This document shows, piece after piece, positions 1-9,768 of a stretch of DNA of 64,000 nt. Each line of letters begins with the position of its first letter. Position 1 is the stretch's first letter. The notes beneath the pieces were generated by a model. That model was not told the origin of the DNA and made no database searches. It saw only the letters and a list, made by a program, of their open reading frames with translations. The DNA lies in NCBI GenBank assembly GCA_963772585.1, contig CAVYXV010000013.1:124001-188000 (forward strand), in the 5' to 3' direction. The position numbers were made by a program, and so were the translations under genes. The stretch is from CAVVXN01 sp963772585 (GTDB taxonomy: Bacteria; Planctomycetota; PLA2; JAEUHO01).

Positions 1-1
1 C

Positions 2-2984
2 GTCTCGGAGGTTGCCTCCATCGGTGGATTCGTCCGGCAGTACCAGGTGGTCGTCGATCCCGACAAGCTCCTGGCGCACGGGATTCCCCTGCCGAGGGTG
101 AAACAGGCCATCCAGACGATCCAACAACGACGTCGGGGGCCGCCTGCTGGAGCAATCCGAGACCGAGTACATGGTGCGGGGGCGCGGCTACCTGGGCGAA
201 TTGTCCGACGCGCAGAGGCAGGAAGCGCTCGCGCAGGGAATCCCGCTCTCCCGCGTCCGCCAGGAACGCGTCGTCGCCGACCTGAAGCAGATCCCCCTTG
301 GCGCGACCTCCAGCGGCACGCCCATCTTGCTCGGCGACGTCGCCACGGTGCAGGTGGGCCCCGAACTCCGCCGCGGGCTGGCCGAGCGGAACGGGAAGGG
401 GGAAGTCGCGGGCGGCATCGTCGTGATGCGTTCCGGAGAGAACGCCCTCGAGGTCATACAGAGGACGAAGACGAAGATCCGCGAGCTCGAGAACGGGCTG
501 CCTGCGGGCGTCGCTGTCCGCACCGAGTACGACCGCTCGGATCTCATCGAGCGAGCCGTGGACACGCTCAAGGAGAAACTCCTCGAGGAGATGCTCGTCG
601 TCGCCCTCGTTTGCGTGATCTTCCTCCTCCACGTACGGAGCGCCTTCGTAGCCGTCTTCGTGCTTCCCATGGGCGTTTTGATCTCCATCATCGTGATGCA
701 CATTCTCGGCATCAATGCCAACATCATGAGCCTGGGCGGCATCGCGATCGCCATCGGCGTGATGGTCGACTCCTCGATCATCATGGTGGAAAACGCCCAC
801 AACCACTACGAGCGAGAGAGCGGAACACGCAGCCACGAGGAGGTGATCACGGCGGCGGCGACGGAGGTCGGCCCGAGCCTGTTCTTCTCGCTGCTCGTCA
901 TCACCGTCAGCTTCTTCCCGGTCTTCGTGCTCGGCGAGCAGTCGGGCCGGATGTTCAAGCCGCTGGCGTACACCAAGACCTTCGCGATGGGCGCGGCGGC
1001 TCTCCTCGCCGTCACCGTCATCCCGGTGTTGATGGTGTTCTTCGTGCGGCGCCGCGCCCTCCCGGAGTCTCTCACCCGAGCCCGCGTCCTCCGCTGGATC
1101 GCGACGATCGCGGGCGTGCCCCTGATCCTTCTCACCGCCTGGGCGCTCTTCCTCCCCAAGGACCTCACGTCCCGAACCACGATCTGGCTCCAGGACCACT
1201 GGGTGCTCGTGGGCCTCGGATGGACCGTCTTCGCCCTCGTCCTCTTCCTGCCGCAGCGGATCCTTCCGGAGGAGAAGAACCCGATCTCCAGGGTCCTGAT
1301 CCGTCTCTACGAGCTCCCCTTCTGGATCGCCATGAAGGGGAAATGGCTCACACTCGTCGTGGCGGTCGCCTTCGTGGCCAGCATGGTCTACCCGTTCTCG
1401 CGGCTCGGGAGCGAGTTCATGCCGCCGCTCAACGAAGGCGATCTCCTCTACATGCCCACGACGGACCCCGGAATCAGCATCACCAAGGCGAGGCAACTTC
1501 TCCAGCAGACGGACAAGCTCATCGCGAGCTTCCCCGAGGTGGCGAACGTCTTCGGGAAGATCGGACGCGCGGAGACCGCAACGGATCCAGCGCCCCTCTC
1601 GATGATCGAGACGACCATCACCCTGGAGCAAGACAAGTCCAAGTGGCGGAAGCGAAAAGTCCCCGGCTTGTTCGGCCGAGGGGAAGTCGAGCGACCCATC
1701 ACCATCAAGGAACTCACCTACGGCTGGCACGATCCCGACGGCACGCACCACGACGGCCTGAACGACGTCGTCCGCTTCCCCGGCCTCACCAACGCGTGGA
1801 CGATGCCGATCAAGACGCGCATCGACATGCTCTCCACGGGCATCAAGACGCCGGTGGGCATCAAGATCATGGGAGAGAACCTGGAGACGCTCGCCTCCCT
1901 GGCCCAGCGGATCGCGAGCGAGGTGCGGACGATCCCCGGGACCGTCTCTGCCTACCCCGAGAAGACCGTTGGCGGCAACTACGTCGACTTCGACATCGAC
2001 CGGGAGGCCGCGGCGCGCTACGGGCTCACCGTGGGCGACGTCGAAGACGTGATCATGTCGGCCCTGGGAGGCATGAACATCACCACGACGGTAGAGGGGC
2101 TAGAGCGCTATCCGGTGAACCTCCGCTACATGCGCGAGCTCCGGGACTCGCTTCCGGCCCTGAGACGCACGCTCGTGCCCACCCCCGGGGGTGCGCAGGT
2201 CCCCCTGACCCAGGTCGCGGACATCCGCATCCACCGCGGCCCTCCCGGCATCAAGAGCGAGAACGCGCGGAAGACGGCGTGGATCTACGTGGATCTGTCC
2301 ACGTCCGACATCGGCGGGTGGGTGGACCAGGCCAAGGGCGTGGTCGCCGACCACGTGGACATGCCCGCCGGCTACACCCTCCAATGGTCCGGGCAGTACG
2401 AGTACATGCAGGCCGCCTCGAAGCGCCTCCGGCTCGTGATCCCGTTCACCCTCCTCCTCATCATCATCCTGCTCTACACCTCCACACGCAGTTGGTTCCG
2501 GACGGCTGTCGTGCTGCTGGCGGTTCCCTTCAGCCTCGTGGGCGCCATGTGGTTCCTCTACTGGTCCGGCTACAACCTGTCCTTGGCCGTGTGGGTCGGG
2601 CTGATCGCTCTGGCGGGCCTCGATGCGGAGACGGGCGTCGTCATGCTGCTCTACCTGGACACGTCCTACGAGCGGTTCCGGCGGGAAGGCAGGATGAGGA
2701 ACGTCGCCGATCTGCGCGCCGCCATCCACGACGGGGCGGTGAAGCGGATCCGACCCAAGACCATGACCGTCGCGACCACGACGCTCGGCCTCCTCCCCAT
2801 CATGTTCGGGACGAGCACCGGCTCGGACGTGATGAAGCGAATGGCGGCGCCGATGGTCGGCGGGCTCGTCACCAGTTTCGTGATGGAGTTGCTCATCTAC
2901 CCGGTCATCTTCCTCGTCGCAAAGGAGGTCCAGATGCGCTGGGCCGCACGCAAGGCCGAACGTGACACAGCACCACTCGCGTAG
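2..2984 (+). CDS. cusA: CusA/CzcA-type heavy-metal RND efflux pump (5' partial, one frameshift)
   Basis: Inner-membrane RND permease that exports metal ions, probably Cu(I)/Ag(I) given the CopA gene downstream. About 150 N-terminal residues lie outside the window. Bases 2-118 read in one frame (EVASIGGFVRQYQVVVDP). From about 120 the family sequence continues one frame over (SNNDVGGRLLEQSETEYMV), so there is one surplus base near 119. The rest is open to the TAG at 2982. Visible motifs are GGIAIAIGVMVDSSIIMVEN in the TM4 region with the proton-relay Asp, FMPPLNEGDLLYMPTT at the porter domain, and LDAETGVVML. Between the first membrane bundle and the FMPPLNEGD motif, at about 1095-1263, sit two extra hydrophobic segments that ordinary CusA lacks. 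Family is certain; whether the frameshift is real or a read error cannot be told here. Confidence 0.9.
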
Positions 2985-3075
2985 CGCCGGACCGCAGAAG
3001 CTCATCGGGGGCGCACCGCTCGCCAGAGCGACTTCCGTCCCCGTTGCCGGAAATGCGAAGGACCCGTTGGAACGA

Positions 3076-3093
3076 CGGGGCCGTACGACCCCG
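3076..3093 (+). terminator. Hairpin between cusA-like gene and YHS gene
   Basis: The 18 bases form a near-perfect inverted repeat, CGGGG on both arms around a CGTACG centre with one internal mismatch, followed by a short T-containing stretch (CTCGTTTCG). It could end cusA transcription. There is no long T-run, so Rho-independent activity is uncertain. Confidence 0.35.
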
Positions 3094-3140
3094 CTCGTTT
3101 CGTATTCTCGATCGTTGTCACTCGACGGAAGGAGACTCTC

Positions 3141-3950
3141 ATGCGTCGACGATATGCACTACCCGTAGCCTTCGTTCTGCTCGCCCTTGCCGGCACCGTT
3201 TTGACCGCCGGCACCGCGAACGCGAAGGACGACAAGCCGGTGGACCTCGCCGCTGCTCGCACCGCCGCCGGCACGGCGAACGGCCTGTGCCCGGTCATGC
3301 AGCGCCCGGTGAAGCCGGAGGCCGGGACGGCCGAGTACCGGGGGGAGAAGATCGGGTTCTGCTGCCCCGGCTGCATCGCGAAGTTCAAGGCGGATCCCGT
3401 TCGCTACATGGAGGCGCTGAGAGCCGACCCCGCTCGGTACGCCTACGCCTCTCGCTGGCCGACGGCGGATGCAATGGACAAGGCGAAGGCCGTCACCCTC
3501 AGCGCGAACGGCCTCTGCCCGGTGATGCAGCGACTCGTGACAAAGCAGGGCGGGGCGGTCATGGTCGGCGACCAACGCATCGCCTTCTGCTGTCCCGGCT
3601 GCGTCGCGAAGTTCCGCGCCAACACGGAGACCTACATGCGGGCGATGCGGGCCGATCCGACGGGCTACGACTACGATCGCCCCGGACCGACGAACGCCCA
3701 ACTCCGTGCGGCACGCGAGGGCGCCGCGAGCGTGAACGGGCTCTGCCCGGTCATGGGGAGGCTCGTGAAGGCGAATGCGGGAAGCGTCGAGGTCCACGGG
3801 ATGCGCGTCGCGTTCTGCTGCCCAGGGTGCGTGGCGAAGTTCCGCGCGAATTCCGAGGCCTACCTCGAGCGCATGAAGGCGGAGCCCGCCGTGTACGGCT
3901 ATCTGCCCGGCGCGGCGACGACGACCTCCGCCGCGGGAGACGGCCGCTGA
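3141..3950 (+). CDS. Exported protein with three tandem YHS-like cysteine domains
   Basis: This 269-residue protein has a typical signal peptide (residues 1-28, cleavage after ANA). Three copies of one domain follow, each beginning NGLCPVM and ending FCCPGCxAKF. The cysteines are C50/C74-C75/C78, C126/C150-C151/C154 and C202/C226-C227/C230, so the repeat period is exactly 76 residues. The pattern resembles the YHS/TRASH metal-binding fold, which in this family binds Cu or other soft metals through Cys. A strong GGAAGGAG precedes the ATG by 7 bases. It lies between a CusA-like pump and a CopA ATPase, so a periplasmic metal buffer or sensor is the natural inference. The alanine/threonine-rich tail after residue 254 looks unstructured. 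Binding stoichiometry and metal are unknown. Confidence 0.85.
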   Translation: MRRRYALPVAFVLLALAGTVLTAGTANAKDDKPVDLAAARTAAGTANGLCPVMQRPVKPEAGTAEYRGEKIGFCCPGCIAKFKADPVRYMEALRADPARYAYASRWPTADAMDKAKAVTLSANGLCPVMQRLVTKQGGAVMVGDQRIAFCCPGCVAKFRANTETYMRAMRADPTGYDYDRPGPTNAQLRAAREGAASVNGLCPVMGRLVKANAGSVEVHGMRVAFCCPGCVAKFRANSEAYLERMKAEPAVYGYLPGAATTTSAAGDGR

Positions 3951-4111
3951 GGACGAGCCCGCGCGCCCGCCTCGAGACGAGGCGTACCCTCGAAGCTCTA
4001 CCGTTGCATCCCTGACGCCGGACCGGGGCCGCAAGGCGTCGCGCCCCGGTTCGGCGATACGCCGCGGCTCCGATCGCCTCCAGGACGAGTCCAACCCCGG
4101 AGCAAGAAGCC

Positions 4112-6589
4112 ATGACCGTTGCGCCCCGAAACGCCGACGCGTCGGATCCGCCCGAGGACGCCGACGCTCCGTCCCGGGATCCCGTGTGCGGCATGACGGT
4201 GGACGCCTCGAGCGCGTACCGGTTCGAATGGCAGGGCGTCACCTACCGCTTTTGCAGTCCGCACTGCCTCGAGAAGGTCCACGCGGACCCTCGTGCCTTC
4301 CTCGGCCCTCGCACGGACCCCGCGCCCGGCGCCTCCGGAGACACGACCCGGTGCGGGACCTGGACCTGTCCCATGCATCCCGAGGTCCAGGCGCAAACGC
4401 CGGGCAGTTGTCCATCCTGCGGCATGGCCCTGGAGTCGACGGCTCCCCCGGCCTCGTCCGCCCGGACCGACTGGGTCTGCCCCATGCACCCCGAGGTGGT
4501 GCAGGACGAGCCGGGAAGCTGTCCGAAGTGCGGCATGGCTCTGGAGCCGCGCAGGACGGTCGGAGGAGCGGAGGAGGCGAATCCCGAGCTGCGCGACATG
4601 ACGCACCGGTTCGCCTTCGCCGTCCTCTTCACGGCTCCGCTCCTCGCGATCGCCATGGGCGAGCACGTCCCCGCTATCGATCGATGGTTGTCCTCGGTCA
4701 TGACGGGGCGGGCACGCACGTGGCTGGAGCTGGCACTGGCGACGCCCGTGTGCCTCTGGGCGGCGTGGCCGTTCTACGTGCGCTTCGTCGGGTCCATCCG
4801 CCACAAGAGCCTCAACATGTTCACGCTGATCGGCCTCGGCGTCGGCGCGTCCTACCTCTACAGCCTCGTCGCGACCCTCTTCCCCGCGATGTTCCCGGCT
4901 TCATTTCGCGACGCGTCCGGCTCCGTCGCGGTCTACTTCGAGGCGGCCGCCATGATCACGACGCTGATCCTGCTCGGCCAAGTCCTGGAACTCAGGGCGC
5001 GGAGCCGGACGAGCACCGCGATCCAGGATCTGCTGAGCATGGCGGCCACGTCGGCACGCCGGCTCCGAGACGACGGCACGGAGGAAGACGTGGCCCTGGA
5101 GGCCGTGGAGGTCGGCGATCGACTTCGCGTGCGCCCCGGAGAGAAGGTCCCGGTGGACGGCGTGGTCCTGGAGGGTCGGAGCAGCGTCGACGAGGCGCTG
5201 GTGACCGGGGAGGCCATTCCGGTCGAGAAGCAGCCCGGAGACGCGGTGATCGGCGCCACGATCAACGGCACCGGCGGTCTCGTCATGCGCGCGGAGAGAG
5301 TCGGGGCCGACACCCTCCTCTCGCGCATCGTGGCGATGGTGTCGGAGGCGCAGCGCAGCCGCGCGCCGATCCAACGCCTGGCCGACGTCGTCGCCGGCTA
5401 CTTCGTGCCCATCGTCGTGCTCGTCTCGCTGGTCACGTTCGTCGTCTGGGCACTCGTTGGTCCCGAGCCCCGACTTGCCCACGCGTTGATCAACGCGGTA
5501 GCCGTCCTCATCATCGCGTGTCCTTGCGCGCTGGGGTTGGCCACGCCCATGTCCATCATGGTGGCCACGGGCAAGGGCGCGACGATGGGCGTTCTCTTCA
5601 AGAACGCCGAGGCGATCGAGGTCCTTCGAAACGTGGATACGCTCGTCGTGGACAAGACGGGAACGCTCACGGAGGGGAAACCGAAGCTCGTGACGGTCGC
5701 ACCGGAATCCGGGTTCACGGAGTCCGACCTCCTCGCTCTCGCCGCGTCGCTCGAGCGCGGCAGCGAACACCCTCTCGCCGCGGCCATCGTGCGTGGCGCA
5801 AAGGACCGGGACGTCGCACTCCAGGAGGCTCGAGACTTCGAGTCCGTCACGGGCAAGGGCGTCCGGGGGCGGGTGGACGAGCGCGACGTCGCCCTCGGCA
5901 ACCCCGCAATGATGGACGCGCTGGGTGTGGACGACTCGGGGCTGCGAGAGAGCGCGGAGGCGCTACGCGCCGAGGGCCAGACCGTCATGCTCGTGGCGGT
6001 CGATCAGAAGCTGGCCGGCCTCCTGGGCGTCGCCGATCCGATCAAGGAGAGCACTCCCGACGCGATCGAGGCCCTGCACCACAGCGGCCTTCGCATCGTC
6101 ATGCTGACGGGAGACAGCCGGACGACGGCGCAAGCCGTCGCCCGAAAGCTCGGCATCGACGACATCATGGCCGAGGTCCTCCCCGACCAGAAGGCCGACC
6201 GGGTGAAGAAACTGCAAGCCGAAGGTCACATCGTCGCGATGGCTGGCGACGGCATCAACGACGCCCCCGCGCTCGCGCAGGCCGAGGTCGGCCTCGCGAT
6301 GGGCACGGGGACGGACGTCGCGATGGAGAGCGCGGGCGTCACGCTCGTCAAGGGCGACCTCGGAGGCATCGTCCGGGCGCGGCGCCTGTCGAGGGCGACG
6401 ATGCGGAACATCAAGCAGAACCTGTTCTTCGCCTTCGTGTACAACTCGGTCGGGATCCCCCTGGCCGCCGGGGTTCTCTACCCGGCCTTCGGCCTCCTCC
6501 TCAGCCCGATCATCGCCGCGGCAGCGATGAGCTTCTCCTCCGTCTCCGTGATCAGCAACGCCCTGCGACTACGACGCGTTCGCGTCTGA
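4112..6589 (+). CDS. copA: Copper-translocating P1B-type ATPase with YHS and two CPMHP domains
   Basis: An 825-residue inner-membrane ATPase that exports copper at the cost of ATP. The N-terminus has a YHS domain (DPVCGMTVD ... FCSPHC, about residues 26-66), then two copies of the heavy-metal-binding domain (WTCPMHPEV ... CGMAL at 84-112, WVCPMHPEV ... CGMAL at 120-148), in place of classical CxxC HMA domains. Core motifs are all intact: TGE at 365-367, CPC at 470-472 in the ion-binding helix, DKTGT with the phosphorylated D514, the HP locus at 553-554, and GDGIND at 712-717. Eight membrane segments are expected. It follows the YHS-repeat gene on the same strand after 161 bases. Copper specificity is inferred from the CPC motif and neighbours. 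Confidence 0.95.
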   Translation: MTVAPRNADASDPPEDADAPSRDPVCGMTVDASSAYRFEWQGVTYRFCSPHCLEKVHADPRAFLGPRTDPAPGASGDTTRCGTWTCPMHPEVQAQTPGSCPSCGMALESTAPPASSARTDWVCPMHPEVVQDEPGSCPKCGMALEPRRTVGGAEEANPELRDMTHRFAFAVLFTAPLLAIAMGEHVPAIDRWLSSVMTGRARTWLELALATPVCLWAAWPFYVRFVGSIRHKSLNMFTLIGLGVGASYLYSLVATLFPAMFPASFRDASGSVAVYFEAAAMITTLILLGQVLELRARSRTSTAIQDLLSMAATSARRLRDDGTEEDVALEAVEVGDRLRVRPGEKVPVDGVVLEGRSSVDEALVTGEAIPVEKQPGDAVIGATINGTGGLVMRAERVGADTLLSRIVAMVSEAQRSRAPIQRLADVVAGYFVPIVVLVSLVTFVVWALVGPEPRLAHALINAVAVLIIACPCALGLATPMSIMVATGKGATMGVLFKNAEAIEVLRNVDTLVVDKTGTLTEGKPKLVTVAPESGFTESDLLALAASLERGSEHPLAAAIVRGAKDRDVALQEARDFESVTGKGVRGRVDERDVALGNPAMMDALGVDDSGLRESAEALRAEGQTVMLVAVDQKLAGLLGVADPIKESTPDAIEALHHSGLRIVMLTGDSRTTAQAVARKLGIDDIMAEVLPDQKADRVKKLQAEGHIVAMAGDGINDAPALAQAEVGLAMGTGTDVAMESAGVTLVKGDLGGIVRARRLSRATMRNIKQNLFFAFVYNSVGIPLAAGVLYPAFGLLLSPIIAAAAMSFSSVSVISNALRLRRVRV

Positions 6590-6644
6590 GGCCGCTCCCC
6601 GGCGGTGCATCCGCGCCCCGCCGCGGCGCACGACGGACGGGCCC

Positions 6645-7373
6645 CTACGCCTCCCGGTACGCGCGTACGGCGTCGAGATTGCCCCGCGTACCGTCGGGGT
6701 CACGGAGGAACTGCTCGATGGCCCGAGGCACGAGTTGTTCGAACCAGTCTCCCATGCGCAGGCCGGACGGACGCCGTTCGTACTCGTCGAAGGCGAGGAG
6801 AAGGACCTCCTCCACGAGATCGTCCACGGACAAGCCGCGCCCGAGGGCCGCCTCGACGCCCGGGTCCCGGCGCACCCACCGGCCGATCCGCTGTCGGAGC
6901 GGTTCGTCGAATGCGCCGAGGGCCCGGCGGAAGGCGAGGTAGTCCTGGTTCGCGATCGCCGCTCCGAGATGTTGCTCGTCCGGCGTCGCGTTGGCCACGA
7001 TCTCGTGATGCGTCCCCTCCGCGTGCTTGACGCGCTCCTCGTCGCCGCGGAGCTCGCTCTTGTACTCCGTCACGGCCCGGACGAGCCGCCGCACGCAGGC
7101 GTGGAAGGTTGCGTCGATTCCTTCGCCGGCCTCCTGTACCGAGAGCGTGTGTTGAGGGAGCCGCAGACTCACTCGAACGTCGTACGTCCCGTCCCTCGAG
7201 TGCCGCTGGATGGCGACATGCACCTTCGACACGGGAAAGTCCGCCAAGAGAGGTCGGAGGGTCCCCAGGGCGCGCTCCATCCTGGCGAAGGTCCGGTTCG
7301 ACGGCCGGATGTGGGCGGCATCGACCTCGACACCGGGGAGTTGGGGGGGAAGGGTTCGCGACGGGGCGGCCAT
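6645..7373 (-). CDS. HPF/RaiA-like ribosome-associated protein with extra C-terminal helical domain
   Basis: Residues of about 40-110 show the beta-alpha-beta-beta-beta-alpha pattern of the S30AE/HPF fold (KVHVAIQRHSRDGTYDVRVS, then LRLPQHTLSVQEAG, then a helix rich in R, V and K). Members bind the 30S decoding region and idle ribosomes. A second, helical domain follows (residues about 150-240, SVDDLVEEVLLLAFDEYERR), which recalls sigma-70 region 2 but lacks a convincing promoter-melting motif. A GTG at 7400 is also in frame; the ATG at 7373 was chosen because GGAG sits 7 bases upstream of it. It converges on copA, and the cyclase gene lies 126 bases upstream. HPF assignment is fair; the C-terminal domain is unassigned. 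Confidence 0.65.
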   Translation of the reverse strand: MAAPSRTLPPQLPGVEVDAAHIRPSNRTFARMERALGTLRPLLADFPVSKVHVAIQRHSRDGTYDVRVSLRLPQHTLSVQEAGEGIDATFHACVRRLVRAVTEYKSELRGDEERVKHAEGTHHEIVANATPDEQHLGAAIANQDYLAFRRALGAFDEPLRQRIGRWVRRDPGVEAALGRGLSVDDLVEEVLLLAFDEYERRPSGLRMGDWFEQLVPRAIEQFLRDPDGTRGNLDAVRAYREA

Positions 7374-7499
7374 GGCGATGCTCCACGAGGAGAACGACAC
7401 GGGAGCCGCAAAGTGGATGCCGAAGCTCGCCGGCCCGATCGCCGTGGCCGGTCGGCGCCGCGGCTTCCGACGCCTTCGGAAGGACGGGCCCCCGATCCG

Positions 7500-9377
7500 C
7501 TACTCGAGGTGGTAGAGAGCGGCGGTGCCCCGTTCCCCCCCGAGGGGGCGCTCGCCGACGTATCGGAAGCGCAGCCCCTGGAGGCCCCGGGCCCGCGCGA
7601 GCGCGGTGAAGGCCTCGCTCGCGAAGACATGGTTGGCGGTCGCGACCGGCTCGATCCGGGACGCGAAGTCGAGGTGGGCGCCGAAGACCCTCGGGCGGTC
7701 CAGCACGGGATCGCGGAGGATCCGAACGGGGCCGGCGTGCAGGCCGATTCGGAACCCGAACTCCTCCGGAAATCCCCAGCTTCTGAACTGCGGGCCGCGG
7801 GCGCGCATCTCCCTTGCCAGATCGATCGCGCAGCGGGCGGCGGATTCCAGGTCGCGGAAGACGTAGAGGAGTCCGTCGCCCCAGGTGTTCGTCAGGTACA
7901 CGCTCTCCGAGTACGGTCGCGCGACCTCCGACACGACCGCCAGCACGTCATCCGCGAACCGGCGGGTCGCCGCCTCGTCCAGCTTGCTGAAGCCCTTCGC
8001 ATCGGCGAAGAGGATGCCTGCCAGCGCCGACTCCCCGACCTCGAAGACCCCGTCCCCTTCGGGCCACGGATAGGCGGGATCCTCCTCCGGCGGGCTCGGG
8101 GCGCACTCGTGGGGCCAACCATCGAGGTCCTGCGGGTGGATCACGACGATCCGGCGCAACGCGTCCTGATCCCGCCAGAGCCGCACGACGCCCTGCGTAC
8201 CGCCGGGACCGTCGGCGCTTCGCCCGTCCCACACGGCGACTCCGACCACCTCCGTCCCGAGGCGATCCGCCTCGAGCAGGGCGAGACCCAGCACGACCTC
8301 GTTCGCGTAGCGAAACGCGAAGGCGTCCTGCTCGAAGGGTTGCCTCGCCGCGAGGACGGCGCGGTCCGCGCGCTCGCGCAGGTCGTGGAACGTCTGCGCC
8401 CACGGAAGATGCCCGCGGCCGTGGACGCTCGCCTGCAGGAAGGCGGCGCTGTCGAAGGGAAGGACGACGTGCCGGCTGGCGCCGCGACGCACGAGCTCGC
8501 CCTGGAAGAGGAGATCGGTTCCCGCGGCGAGCGACGAGATGCCGACGCTCACTCCCTCCCGGTCCAGCGCGGCGGCGATGGCCCTCCGCACCGACGGAAC
8601 GAGCGCCTCGGGGAGACGCGGGACCTCGCGGTCGAGAGCGTCCACGAGGTGTCCGACGGCCATGACCACGGGGGGCGGCGTGAGGAGGTCCAACAACGAC
8701 TGCGGCGCGTGGAGCAGCGGGGAAGACGCGGGCGCCGTGTCGAGGATCAGCCGGGCGTTCCGCTTGGCGCCGGCCATGGTGTCCCAGAGTCGTCGAGGTA
8801 CGGCGTGGTCGCGAAATGCGCCGTACGCGCCCATGGCCTCATCGACGCGCTGGGACAGGAGGGCCGCCTCGCCACGCACGGCCATCGCCCAGACCTCGTC
8901 GCGCTCGCCTCTCCCGGCTTCGGCCCCCTCCTCCTCGAGCACCCGCAGCACGGCGCCTGCGGTCGCCGCGGCCTCGTCCCGCCGGCCGAGCGCGTATTCG
9001 AGCGTCGCCACGTTGATACCGAACCACGAGCCCCCCAACCGCGCCCACCCGTCGGCATAGCGATCGAGCGCCTTCTCGAGGCCGCGCCGGCGCTCCACCT
9101 CGTTCCCCACGGTCAGCGCCCGGCGCTTCGAGAGCGCCGCCAGGAGTCCCGCCGCTTCCCCGTCGTCCAGGGCTCGCCGCCCGAGGTTCTCGAGGAGCGT
9201 CACCGCCTCATCGGCGGCGCCGAGCCTCTCCAGGGCCCGCGCCTCGAGACAGGCAAGGCCGAGGGAGACGTGGCCGGCCGCACGCACCGTGCGGAGGCGA
9301 TCGAAGGCCTCGAGCGTGCGCCCGGCATCGAGCAGGGTGCCGATCGCCTCGACCTCGCTGGCCTTGCGTGATCCCAT
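7500..9377 (-). CDS. TPR / Rossmann (LOG/DprA-like) / class III nucleotidyl cyclase fusion
   Basis: A 625-residue soluble protein. Residues about 1-215 are TPR-like helical pairs (ALERLGAADEAVTLLENLGR). Residues about 225-420 form an alpha/beta domain with AVGHLVD and GISSLAAGTDLLFQGELV, resembling the SLOG/LOG/DprA Rossmann group that binds nucleotides. The C-terminus from about 450 is a class III adenylate/guanylate cyclase domain: GILFADAKGFSKL supplies metal-binding D459, and NTWGDGLLYVF supplies D501. Both metal Asp residues are present, so catalysis is plausible; substrate base cannot be called. The ATG at 9377 follows a GGAGG about 14 bases upstream, and the frame before it has no family-like sequence. 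Helical TPR plus nucleotide sensor plus cyclase implies a cytoplasmic signalling enzyme. Confidence 0.8.
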   Translation of the reverse strand: MGSRKASEVEAIGTLLDAGRTLEAFDRLRTVRAAGHVSLGLACLEARALERLGAADEAVTLLENLGRRALDDGEAAGLLAALSKRRALTVGNEVERRRGLEKALDRYADGWARLGGSWFGINVATLEYALGRRDEAAATAGAVLRVLEEEGAEAGRGERDEVWAMAVRGEAALLSQRVDEAMGAYGAFRDHAVPRRLWDTMAGAKRNARLILDTAPASSPLLHAPQSLLDLLTPPPVVMAVGHLVDALDREVPRLPEALVPSVRRAIAAALDREGVSVGISSLAAGTDLLFQGELVRRGASRHVVLPFDSAAFLQASVHGRGHLPWAQTFHDLRERADRAVLAARQPFEQDAFAFRYANEVVLGLALLEADRLGTEVVGVAVWDGRSADGPGGTQGVVRLWRDQDALRRIVVIHPQDLDGWPHECAPSPPEEDPAYPWPEGDGVFEVGESALAGILFADAKGFSKLDEAATRRFADDVLAVVSEVARPYSESVYLTNTWGDGLLYVFRDLESAARCAIDLAREMRARGPQFRSWGFPEEFGFRIGLHAGPVRILRDPVLDRPRVFGAHLDFASRIEPVATANHVFASEAFTALARARGLQGLRFRYVGERPLGGERGTAALYHLE

Positions 9378-9768
9378 CGATCGGCGTCCGCCTCCCGTCC
9401 CGGTTCCTGCGACGGATCCTACCCCGCCGCCCTGTCCGGACCCCCGGCAGACGGCGTCCCGGAGTTCACCGGAGCGCGCCGGATCTTCATCGGTGAAGGG
9501 TCGATCGCCGGGGCGCCTCTCGAGGCAATGCTTGCCGGGGTACCCGGGGATCATCCACCGCGTCGCCGCGATGGGCGTCGCGGGCCAGGGCGCGCACGGC
9601 GCCCCTCTTCCGTCCCCTGGTCGGCCGGACCCGTGTGCGGATGGCGAGGTGCCGACCGGAAGATCCGGGGGGGGGAGAACGAGGTCCTGCACGTCCCGCC
9701 GCACCGGGGTGCTCGGGTTCCTGGTGAGCCGCAGGCCACGAGGCCTCCTCCGACCATGGTCCGCCGGG
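9378..9768. other. Intergenic, no gene seen
   Basis: 391 bases between the cyclase gene and the propeller-like gene, both on the minus strand. No reading frame here has a plausible start, codon pattern or family motif. It presumably carries the promoter of the cyclase gene, but no clear -35/-10 pair is visible in this GC-rich sequence. Confidence 0.5.

Noticed and set aside
47..2965. Alternative frame across the whole CusA gene
   Set aside because: It is in frame with real CusA only up to about 118; after that it is Arg/Pro-rich antisense-like nonsense while the neighbouring frame continues the family sequence.
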